This document shows, in pieces, positions 26,533 to 33,827 of a DNA stretch of 64,000 nt. Numbering within the stretch: position 1 is the first letter of the stretch; every line of letters begins with the position of its first letter. Where the stretch lies: the NCBI RefSeq assembly GCF_008065135.1, contig NZ_CP042914.1:7235404-7299403 (forward strand), given 5' to 3'. The stretch comes from Roseimaritima ulvae. GTDB lineage: Bacteria; Planctomycetota; Planctomycetia; Pirellulales; Pirellulaceae. The notes below the pieces were generated by a model. That model was not told the origin of the DNA, did not search any database, and saw only the letters and a program-made list of their open reading frames with translations. The position numbers and the translations under genes are program-made.

Positions 26533-27714
26533 CTATTTATTCACCAACTTCGCAGGCGTAAAGCGATTGCGTTTTCGCTGCCGACGAGGGGACTGAGGCG
26601 CCACGATGCCGTACAGATAATCCGCCCAGCGACGCGACATTGCTTCGCTGGTGAAATGCTCTAGTGCAATCTGCTGTGCGCGACGTGCATTGTCCTGTCC
26701 CTGCTGCTCACGGGCCTCCCGGACGGCGCCGGCCAATTGCTGGGGCGTGGCCCGGAGCGGTACGCGAATGGTCAGCTTGCCGAAGCGTTGTTCCAGTTCG
26801 GGCAGCGAGCCCACGGCGGTGGCCACCACGGGCACGCCGGCGATCCAGGCTTCGATTAAGCCCAGACTGAAAGCTTCGCGCTGGCTGGCCAGCATAAACA
26901 CGTCCAAGCCCGCCAGCGGATCGCCCACGTGTTCAATTGAGGGTTCGAACACGGTTCGTCCGGGCGCCAATCGAGAGGCTTGTTGGCGCAGTTGCTGGGT
27001 GGTGGTTTGGTCGCGGGGCGTCGGTCCGCCGTAATAGATGGCGAAGTGATTGTTCGGGAGGCAGGAAACCGCCTCGACGGCCGCTTGCGGATTTTTTTCA
27101 GGCGAATGGCGACCGAGGTAGCCCACGGCCACATCATCGTCGTGGAGCCCCCACTGCTGCCGGATTTTTTTGCGTCCTAGGCGAGGCTGACAGCGAGCGA
27201 AATCGGCGCCGTTGTAGAGCACGGCGATCTCGCGATCCGCCCCAACCGACGCAAAGTGGGCTCGGGCCGCTTCGGACACGGCGGCCAAGTGCAGGGCTGG
27301 GCGAAAACCACCGGGACGGTTCACCGCCGGTTCGGTGGTGTGGGAGGTTTGCACAATCGGGATGTTCAGCTCGGGCGCATAGTATTTGGGATCCACGCCC
27401 CCCCAAGCGACCAGCACGTCCGCGCCACGGCAGGCGGCCCGAATGGCATCGCCGAAGTCGTGATGAATCTTCTGGAAGTAACGGGTGGCCAAGCGTTCGG
27501 CGCCGGGCTGCCCGTTCCAACCGCCATCGTGAGTATGCACTGGGACGTGGTCCGACAGCCGACGGCATAGATAGGGATCCAGTCCGCCCCAGCCGCTGAC
27601 TACCGCACCGGTCCACTGCAAACGCCGACGATCAGCGGAAGCAGCCAGGGAGACGACCCACATTTCGGCGCCTCCCATGGTTAGATTGGGCGTTAACAGG
27701 GCGGCTTTGACCAT
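26533..27714 (-). CDS. Family 4 glycosyltransferase (GT-B fold)
   Basis: 393 residues from the ATG at 27714; the 49-residue upstream extension is not protein-like, and MVKAALLTPNLTMGGAEMWV is the classic GT4 N-terminus. The C-terminal lobe shows VGYLGRHSPEKNPQAAVEAV (donor-binding region) and FMLASQREAFSLGLIEAWIAG, the EAFSLGLIEA signature with the conserved Glu pair. It transfers a sugar from an activated donor to a glycan in the cytoplasm. The GT-like gene follows 6 nt downstream, and the fascin-like gene lies 94 nt upstream on the same strand. Confidence 0.88.
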   Translation of the reverse strand: MVKAALLTPNLTMGGAEMWVVSLAASADRRRLQWTGAVVSGWGGLDPYLCRRLSDHVPVHTHDGGWNGQPGAERLATRYFQKIHHDFGDAIRAACRGADVLVAWGGVDPKYYAPELNIPIVQTSHTTEPAVNRPGGFRPALHLAAVSEAARAHFASVGADREIAVLYNGADFARCQPRLGRKKIRQQWGLHDDDVAVGYLGRHSPEKNPQAAVEAVSCLPNNHFAIYYGGPTPRDQTTTQQLRQQASRLAPGRTVFEPSIEHVGDPLAGLDVFMLASQREAFSLGLIEAWIAGVPVVATAVGSLPELEQRFGKLTIRVPLRATPQQLAGAVREAREQQGQDNARRAQQIALEHFTSEAMSRRWADYLYGIVAPQSPRRQRKRNRFTPAKLVNK

Positions 27715-27808
27715 AAAAAAACATCCCGATGCATCGACTTGATGGAACCATTCAAACGCTGTCGCCCCCGACCGGCCGCCCCGCGGATACGGTGGCACGC
27801 TTGCTCGG

Positions 27809-28204
27809 CTACACGAGTTGAATCGTAAACGCCTCCCAGGCATCGGGAACGGTGGCCCCACAGTCTAATGCTCCGCCGCCCGATTGGTCAGCTCGCCAAT
27901 AGAGATCATTGACCGTGCGAATCGCCAGCCGACCTTCGGGCAATGACTCCAGCGTAAACTTTTCGTGCTCGTCGGGCTGCGTCCGATCGGCAATCAGGTT
28001 ACCGCCGCCCCCAGCTTCGGCACGCACGTATTGGTTGGGCAACGGGTGGCATTCGATCGTTTTGAGGGCGAAACGGCCATCGGACAATTCTTCGAGCTGG
28101 AATTTTTCCCAGCATCTCGCGGACGTGGGCTGCGCGTACAACAAGCCGTTTTCTTGGGCACCAACATAGTGTTCACCATCAGGGCATAAGATCACGATGC
28201 GCAT
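27809..28204 (-). CDS. Small fascin-like beta-trefoil protein
   Basis: 131 residues from the ATG at 28204, chosen because GAGGT precedes it and the upstream extension is not protein-like. Three internal repeats of ~42 residues are visible: HYVGAQENGLLYAQPTSARC, YVRAEAGGGGNLIADRTQPD and YWRADQSGGGALDCGATVPD, each followed by a WEKF/HEKF/WEAF motif. This is the fascin/actin-crosslinking type of beta-trefoil, a fold often used to bind sugars or proteins. There is no signal peptide. It is upstream of two glycosyltransferase genes on the same strand, which hints at a glycan-related job (inference). Confidence 0.78.
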   Translation of the reverse strand: MRIVILCPDGEHYVGAQENGLLYAQPTSARCWEKFQLEELSDGRFALKTIECHPLPNQYVRAEAGGGGNLIADRTQPDEHEKFTLESLPEGRLAIRTVNDLYWRADQSGGGALDCGATVPDAWEAFTIQLV

Positions 28205-28715
28205 GAGTACCTCACAGGATGGACCAAAAAACCAAACCACCAACGAAAGGAAAAAAGGGGGGGGCACGCCCTTCTCCACAAGAGTGGCATGATAGTCGCC
28301 GCGGCGCGGCAAATCAACAAATTGCTGGCAGGGTTGCGCATCAGCCGCGTAGCGGCGGCAGCGTCGTTCTTAGTCCCGAAGGGACGACGGCATGTAGCCA
28401 TGGGCGCCAGCCCATGGTTGGGGGCGTCCACTCGCACCAAGCCCCAGCGGGGCGACAGCAGTCCGCGGCAGTCCCAAATTGATGTCGTCCCGTTGGGACT
28501 TTGCGGCGTGCTGTTCCTGCAGTTCCATGGGCTGGCGCCCATGGCTACATAACGCCGCCGCTTCGCGGCTAAATCGCGTGGCCGCTAGCCCTGAGCCGAG
28601 AACCGGGGGCTAGCGCCCAAACGGCTGATGAAGACACCTCATTCGCCCCGAAGCCGATGGCGGCTCCTGCCCCACTCGCACTGCGCGCTCAACAGGCGCG
28701 CGTCTGCAGTACGAT
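28205..28715. other. Intergenic region filled with palindromic repeats
   Basis: No gene. Bases ~28393-28416 (gtagccatgggcgccagccc...) and ~28525-28549 (the inverse, ending gcgcccatggctac) form a facing pair; two more diverged pieces follow up to ~28620. This repeat class differs from families A and B but shares the gtag edge. Confidence 0.65.
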
Positions 28716-29657
28716 TCAACCGGACTGTTTGGCCAGGTCGCGCAGTGGTCGCGGCAAGGGAAAGACCACGTTCTCTTCGCGGATGGACTGGTTATCGACG
28801 ATGGCATCGAAGTGGGTTTCTAGCCACTCGATGGTTTGGGAGACCACCGATTCGGGAGCGCTAGCGCCAGCGGTGACCAACACCGTCATGTCCTTATGGA
28901 ACATCTCCAACTTCAAATCCTGCGGCCCATCCACGAGGTACGCGGGCCGCCCCTCGTCCGCGCCCAGTTCGCGCAGCCGTTGGCTGTTGCTGCTGTTTTG
29001 GCTGCCCAGCACGACCACTGCGTCGGCTTGCTGCGAAAACGCCGCGACGGCTTCCTGACGGTTCTGCGTGGCGTAGCAGATGTCGTCTTTGGGCGGACTT
29101 TCGATATCCGGGAAACGCTGCCGCAAACGACGGATGATGCGTCCGGCATCGTCGACGCTGAGCGTGGTTTGGGTCAGGTAGGCCAATTTGGTCTCGTCGG
29201 CGATCTCCAACGCGTCGACTTCGGCTTCGTTTTCCACCAACACGATCGCCTCGGGGGCTTCGCCCATTGTCCCGATCACTTCGTCGTGCCCTTCGTGGCC
29301 GATCAGCACGATGGTGTAGCCTGCTTTGGCATACTTGATCGCTTCTAGGTGCACTTTGGTGACCAGCGGGCAGGTCGCATCGATGGTCCGCAGGTCGTGC
29401 TGCCTGGCCAATTGCCGGATTGCTGGGGACACGCCATGGGCCGAGAACAGCACGTTGGAACCGGCCGGAATATCTTCCAACTGGTCGACAAACACCGCCC
29501 CCTTGTCGCGAAAGGTTTGGACGACGTGTTGGTTGTGCACGATTTCGTGGTACACGTACACCGGTGGCCCGAACCGCTGCAGCGCCAAGTCCAGGCTTTC
29601 CACGGCCATGTTCACACCGGCACAGAATCCGCGGGGAGCAGCGAGAATAATTTTCAT
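28716..29657 (-). CDS. ispH: 4-hydroxy-3-methylbut-2-enyl diphosphate reductase
   Basis: 313 residues, normal length. It makes IPP and DMAPP from HMBPP, the last step of the MEP isoprenoid pathway, in the cytoplasm. The three Cys ligands of its [4Fe-4S] cluster are in GFCAGV (near residue 12), DATCPLV and ICYATQNRQEA; the catalytic Glu lies in the HEIVHN and TLSVDD context. It is divergent from hpnC, so isoprenoid precursor supply and squalene synthesis are neighbours with a shared ~50-bp intergenic region. Confidence 0.96.
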   Translation of the reverse strand: MKIILAAPRGFCAGVNMAVESLDLALQRFGPPVYVYHEIVHNQHVVQTFRDKGAVFVDQLEDIPAGSNVLFSAHGVSPAIRQLARQHDLRTIDATCPLVTKVHLEAIKYAKAGYTIVLIGHEGHDEVIGTMGEAPEAIVLVENEAEVDALEIADETKLAYLTQTTLSVDDAGRIIRRLRQRFPDIESPPKDDICYATQNRQEAVAAFSQQADAVVVLGSQNSSNSQRLRELGADEGRPAYLVDGPQDLKLEMFHKDMTVLVTAGASAPESVVSQTIEWLETHFDAIVDNQSIREENVVFPLPRPLRDLAKQSG

Positions 29658-29704
29658 CGAACCGTCGAGTCCAAGAGACGAAAAAACAGAAAATCGGAGC
29701 TAGG

Positions 29705-30712
29705 ATGCAGGCGGCCTGCCATCTTTCTAAGATATCCCGACATCGCATCGAGGGTAACCGCATTTCCAATTCTGGGGACATTCTCCTGCCAGGGATACCA
29801 ACCATCCGCTCCGCAACTGCCCCTGCCCTGCCCTGCCCCGCCGAGCGAGCATTGCTTCAGCAGGCGGAAACCGCATGCCGCCGGCTGGCCAAGTCGCACT
29901 ATGAAAACTTTCTGGTGGGCACGTTGTTTATCCCCCGAGCGATTCGCCAAGATTTTTTCAATCTTTACGCTTATTGCCGCACGGCGGACGATTTGGCCGA
30001 CGAATCGCCCTCCCCCGAGGCAGCCCTGACCGCGCTGCGGCAGTGGCGGAGCGGTTTTCTGCAGTGCATCGATGCCGAGCTGCCGCTGGCCGAGTTGCCG
30101 CACCCTATCTTTGTGGCCCTGCGTCACACGATTCAACGCCATCGTTTACCGCCGCAGCCCTTCCTGGACCTGCTGGAAGCTTTTGAGCAGGACCAGACGG
30201 TGACGCAGTACGCGACATTTGACCAGTTGCTGGAATATTGCCGCCGCAGCGCCAATCCGGTCGGCCGCTTAGTCCTGCGGCTGGGAGGCTGCGACGATCC
30301 CGCCTTGGACGCGCTGTCGGATCGAATCTGCACGGGCCTGCAATTGGCTAATTTCTGCCAGGATGTGCGTCGAGATCGGGTGCTGGGCCGGGTCTACCTA
30401 CCAGCTGAAGACCGCCAACGGTTTGGCGTCGCGGAATCGGATCTGGATGCCCCGCGAGCCGGCGAGCCCTTGAAACAGCTGCTGCGTTTCGAAGTCGAGC
30501 GGACGGCCGACTATTTGCGTGGCGGCCTGCCATTGGCCGATCGCGTGCCCCGCTGGCTGGCTCGTGACATTCGCTTGTTTGCGCACGGCGGCCTGGAAAC
30601 GCTGCGGGCGATCCGCCGCGGTGATTACGACGTGCTGCAGCGTCGGCCTCGGGTCACGCGTTGGCGTCAAGTGCTCCTGCTAGGCCGCGCGGCGGTGGGG
30701 AGGCTGTCATGA
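29705..30712 (+). CDS. hpnC: Squalene synthase-type enzyme HpnC (hydroxysqualene-forming partner)
   Basis: 335 residues; the true start may lie further in, since the first ~40 residues are not conserved-looking, but no better start codon is visible. Trans-isoprenyl diphosphate synthase motifs: YCRTADDLADE (first Asp-rich) and LANFCQDVRRDRVLGRVYLP (second). In the HpnCDE pathway HpnC converts presqualene diphosphate to hydroxysqualene. The stop overlaps the hpnD start (ATGA at 30709-30712), so translation is coupled. Confidence 0.9.
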   Translation: MQAACHLSKISRHRIEGNRISNSGDILLPGIPTIRSATAPALPCPAERALLQQAETACRRLAKSHYENFLVGTLFIPRAIRQDFFNLYAYCRTADDLADESPSPEAALTALRQWRSGFLQCIDAELPLAELPHPIFVALRHTIQRHRLPPQPFLDLLEAFEQDQTVTQYATFDQLLEYCRRSANPVGRLVLRLGGCDDPALDALSDRICTGLQLANFCQDVRRDRVLGRVYLPAEDRQRFGVAESDLDAPRAGEPLKQLLRFEVERTADYLRGGLPLADRVPRWLARDIRLFAHGGLETLRAIRRGDYDVLQRRPRVTRWRQVLLLGRAAVGRLS

Positions 30713-31686
30713 GCGATGCGGTGTCGCTGCCCGATAGTTACCGTTACGCCGCCCGATTATCGCGGAGTGCGTCGAGCAATTTTTACCGATCGTTTTGGTT
30801 GTTACCACGACGCAAGCGAGCGTCCATGGCGGTGCTGTACGCCTTCGCTCGCGTGACCGACGACCTGGGTGACTGCGACGCGCCGATGCGTGTTCGTCAT
30901 GAATGGTTGCAGTGGTGGCGTCAAGCAACCGCGTTGGCGATGCTGAGCGACGATCACAACGCTCCACTGCCCTTGCCCGACGAACCGGAAAGCGCCGAAG
31001 CTTTCACCGGCTTTCGGCCCCGACTGCACTGGCAGGCCCGTCAGTTGTTACCCGCGTTGGCCGACACCATCCGTCAATTCTCGATCCCTTCCGGGCACGT
31101 GCTGGAAATCATCGACGGGGTGTTGGCCGATCAACAGAAGACGCGTTTCGATACCTATGAACAACTGGAACACTATTGCTACCTGGTGGCCTCGGCGGTG
31201 GGGCTGTGTTGCCTGTATATCTGGGAGTTCCGCGAACCGTTGCCGCTGGCTGCCGCGGTCGATTGTGGCGTGGCGTTTCAGCTGACAAACATCTTGCGTG
31301 ATATTCGCGAAGACGCGGGGCGAGGCCGGATCTATATTCCCCGCCAACACTGGTTGCAGTACGGCTTGCGTGAAGACGATTTTCTGGACCTCCGGGGCGA
31401 CGATCGCTTGCGTTGCCTGGTCGTAGAAGAATCACGCCGCGCGGCCGCCCTGTTTCGCAGCGGTTGGCAAATATGGGACCAAGTGCACCCCGACGGACAG
31501 CCGATGTTCAGCATGATGTGGCGAACCTACCGCCGGCTACTGCAGCGGATCCAAGACGATCCCGGTGCCGTCGCCGACCGCCGCGTGCGGCTCAGTCTGG
31601 CCGATCGCACCAGCCTGGTAACCCAGCATTTCATCGCTCCCCTGTTTCGACGTTTGCCGGTGCCTCCCATCGAGATCCAGCAGTGA
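30709..31686 (+). CDS. hpnD: Presqualene diphosphate synthase HpnD
   Basis: 325 residues from the ATG at 30709, which overlaps the hpnC stop by 4 nt; the longer frame from 30661 is rejected. Asp-rich motifs: FARVTDDLGD and LTNILRDIREDAGRGRIYIP, plus YLVASAVGL. It condenses two farnesyl diphosphates to presqualene diphosphate. Its stop overlaps the GTG start of hpnE by 3 nt, which continues the coupled operon. Confidence 0.92.
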   Translation: MSDAVSLPDSYRYAARLSRSASSNFYRSFWLLPRRKRASMAVLYAFARVTDDLGDCDAPMRVRHEWLQWWRQATALAMLSDDHNAPLPLPDEPESAEAFTGFRPRLHWQARQLLPALADTIRQFSIPSGHVLEIIDGVLADQQKTRFDTYEQLEHYCYLVASAVGLCCLYIWEFREPLPLAAAVDCGVAFQLTNILRDIREDAGRGRIYIPRQHWLQYGLREDDFLDLRGDDRLRCLVVEESRRAAALFRSGWQIWDQVHPDGQPMFSMMWRTYRRLLQRIQDDPGAVADRRVRLSLADRTSLVTQHFIAPLFRRLPVPPIEIQQ

Positions 31687-33101
31687 AGCGAGCGAGAGGA
31701 GACAACCGCCCACGGGTGGCGATCGTTGGCGGCGGACTGGCGGGCATGGCGGCGGCGTGGGCGCTGAGCGACTTCCCCCTGGAGATCACGCTGTTTGAAG
31801 CCAGGAAACGCGTCGGCGGTCGCGCAGGCTCGTACCAGGATCCGGTCGCTGAACAGGATGTCGACTTCTGCCAACATGTGGCCATGGGCTGCTGCACCAA
31901 TTTTTTGGAGCTGATGCGACAAGCCGGATTGCTGAACCAATTCACTCGTGAGACCGAGCTGACCTTTCTAGCCCCGCAACATCCGCCGGCTACGGTTGCA
32001 CCGATCGACTGGTTACCCGCGCCACTGCACCGCGCCACCACGTTGAACCAATTGAGTTTCTTGAGCCGCCGCGAAAAATCTCAGGTGCGTCGTGGGATCT
32101 GGCGATTGCTGCGGACGCCGCCGGCAAGCGTGGACACGACGATGCAGCGTTGGCTGGAAGCTGCCAAGCAATCGCCGCAAACGATCGAACGCTTTTGGGA
32201 CGTGCTGTTGGTAAGCGCTTTGGGCGAACATGCGCGGCGAGTCGCTTTCGCGCCGGCTCGTAAAGTTTTGGTGGACGGATTTTTGGCGGCCAATCGTGCC
32301 GCCGACGTGTGGATTCCACAACAACCGCTGTCGCAACTGCTCGGTCACCGCTTGGCCAACGCGTTGCGAGATCGCGGGGTCAAGATCGAAGCAGGAAGAC
32401 TCGTCAAAGGCTTGCAAGTCGTGGCGGATGAGATGATCGAGGTGCAAGCGGACGGAGTGACCGACCAGTTTCAACACGTGGTGGTGGCGGTTCCCTGGTA
32501 TGCTTTGGGGCGAGTGCTGAGCGACAACAAGCTGCGTGATGCGGTCCCTCTGCTCGATCGCTTAGTGGACTTGCCGACGTCGCCGATCAGCGGGTTGCAC
32601 CTGTGGTTTGATACGGCGATTACCGAACGCCGACACTGTGTGCTGGTGGATGGTTTGGCGCAATGGCTGTTCCGACCTGAACATTTTTCGGCCAGCGAAT
32701 CGACGCGGGAACATTACCATCAGGTCGTGATCAGTGCGTCGAGCGATCTGCGTGGCATGGAGGAATCGCGGATCGTGGACAAGGTGCTGGAGGAATTGCA
32801 GGGGCATTTCCCGCGAGCCCGCGACGCGCAGTTATTGCGACATCGTTTGGTGACCGATCCGCGGTCGGTGTTTTCGGTGCGTCCGCAGGTCGAAGCGGTT
32901 CGTCCGCCGCAGTCGACGACCTTTCCGCAATTGCATTTGGCCGGTGATTACACGCAGACCGGTTGGCCTGCGACGATGGAAGGAGCGGTGATCAGCGGAT
33001 TTTTAGCCGCCGACAGCGTGCTGTGCAGCGGAGGTTGGGGAAGTTACCAGCCGCAGGACGGTTTGCCGCGCAGCTGGCTAGCGAAGTGGCTGATCCGGTG
33101 A
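31683..33101 (+). CDS. hpnE: Hydroxysqualene dehydroxylase HpnE (FAD-dependent)
   Basis: 472 residues from the GTG at 31683, overlapping the hpnD stop (GTGA); the frame continues upstream to 31413 only as a shadow of hpnD. The N-terminal dinucleotide-binding motif VAIVGGGLAGMAAAWAL and KRVGGRAGSY are typical of phytoene-desaturase-like amine oxidases. The C-terminus has LHLAGDYTQTGWPATMEGAV, the FAD-binding end motif. It reduces hydroxysqualene to squalene. No squalene-hopene cyclase gene is in the window, so the fate of the squalene cannot be read here. Confidence 0.92.
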   Translation: MKRARGDNRPRVAIVGGGLAGMAAAWALSDFPLEITLFEARKRVGGRAGSYQDPVAEQDVDFCQHVAMGCCTNFLELMRQAGLLNQFTRETELTFLAPQHPPATVAPIDWLPAPLHRATTLNQLSFLSRREKSQVRRGIWRLLRTPPASVDTTMQRWLEAAKQSPQTIERFWDVLLVSALGEHARRVAFAPARKVLVDGFLAANRAADVWIPQQPLSQLLGHRLANALRDRGVKIEAGRLVKGLQVVADEMIEVQADGVTDQFQHVVVAVPWYALGRVLSDNKLRDAVPLLDRLVDLPTSPISGLHLWFDTAITERRHCVLVDGLAQWLFRPEHFSASESTREHYHQVVISASSDLRGMEESRIVDKVLEELQGHFPRARDAQLLRHRLVTDPRSVFSVRPQVEAVRPPQSTTFPQLHLAGDYTQTGWPATMEGAVISGFLAADSVLCSGGWGSYQPQDGLPRSWLAKWLIR

Positions 33102-33114
33102 CGACGTGAGCAAC

Positions 33115-33165
33115 GTAGCTACCGTCGCCAGACGGTGGGCCCCACGCTCTGGCGAGCGTAGCTAC
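33115..33165. repeat. Family A palindromic repeat
   Basis: Full facing pair gtagctaccgtcgccagacg ... gctctggcgagcgtagctac with a short spacer, between the convergent hpnE and sigma-like genes, where it may end transcription on both sides. The sigma-like gene's TAG stop lies 5 bp away at 33171-33173. Confidence 0.85.
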
Positions 33166-33170
33166 GGGTG

Positions 33171-33824
33171 CTACAGTCTTAACGCTTTGCGTTCGGCGGC
33201 GATGCTGTCGGCGGTGGGGTTGTGCAGGGTGTTGGCGATTTCGGTGGCGATGATTTGGGTAAATCGTTGCCGTGCGGCCGGTAGCAACTGTTCGATGCGA
33301 GCGGCGTCGATGGCCTCTCCGGCCGCCGTGCTGACTTGGACCGCCAACATGGCCGAGGTCGATTGAGGATTGTCGGTCGCCAGCTTCAGCACGGTGTAAT
33401 CCAGTTGCCCCGGATGCTTGTGTTGCTGCTGTTCCAACGTCCGCCAACTGAGTTCCCAAATGCACATTCGCCAATGCTCGATCCAGTCCGGTGAATCGGG
33501 TTGCAAGGCGTGAGGATCGAAGTCCGGCCGCTGCGTCTCGGGGACTTTAGCCAGCGCGGCTTTGGCGGCCGAGCGGATACCGAGAATCAGAAAATCTCGC
33601 AGCCGCCCCTGACCGTGACCTCCGTAGCCTCGGTTCACCAAATGCCCGATGAATAACGTCAGCGCGTGATCGCTGAGTTTTTCGCTGCCCAAACAGTCGA
33701 TCAATTGCCCTCGCATCGCACTCACATAGCGCAGCACAAACCCGGCGGCACTGTCAGCACGCGTCCACGGATGGGAGGACGACAGGGCGAGCTGGGCGTC
33801 GGATTCGTGATCGGGTGTCGACAT
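33171..33824 (-). CDS. Kinase-associated sigma-factor-like protein
   Basis: 217 residues. The pattern WTRADSAAGFVLRYVSAMRG, GQGRLRDFLILGIRSAAKAA, WRMCIWELSWRTLEQQQ, HPGQLDYTVLKL and a C-terminal ARQRFTQIIATEIANTLHNP matches a planctomycete family of divergent sigma-like proteins encoded beside Ser/Thr kinases (recognised from memory). Region-2-like helices are visible; region 4 is weak. It starts 3 nt after the kinase stop, so it is co-transcribed as the second gene, whereas the ECF-kinase operon at 2.6-6.4 kb has sigma first. Confidence 0.6.
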   Translation of the reverse strand: MSTPDHESDAQLALSSSHPWTRADSAAGFVLRYVSAMRGQLIDCLGSEKLSDHALTLFIGHLVNRGYGGHGQGRLRDFLILGIRSAAKAALAKVPETQRPDFDPHALQPDSPDWIEHWRMCIWELSWRTLEQQQHKHPGQLDYTVLKLATDNPQSTSAMLAVQVSTAAGEAIDAARIEQLLPAARQRFTQIIATEIANTLHNPTADSIAAERKALRL

Positions 33825-33827
33825 GGA

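Noticed and set aside
31413-31682. N-terminal extension of HpnE
   Set aside because: It is read inside hpnD in another frame and is Arg/Pro-rich; the GTG at 31683 overlaps the hpnD stop and is followed directly by the FAD-binding motif.
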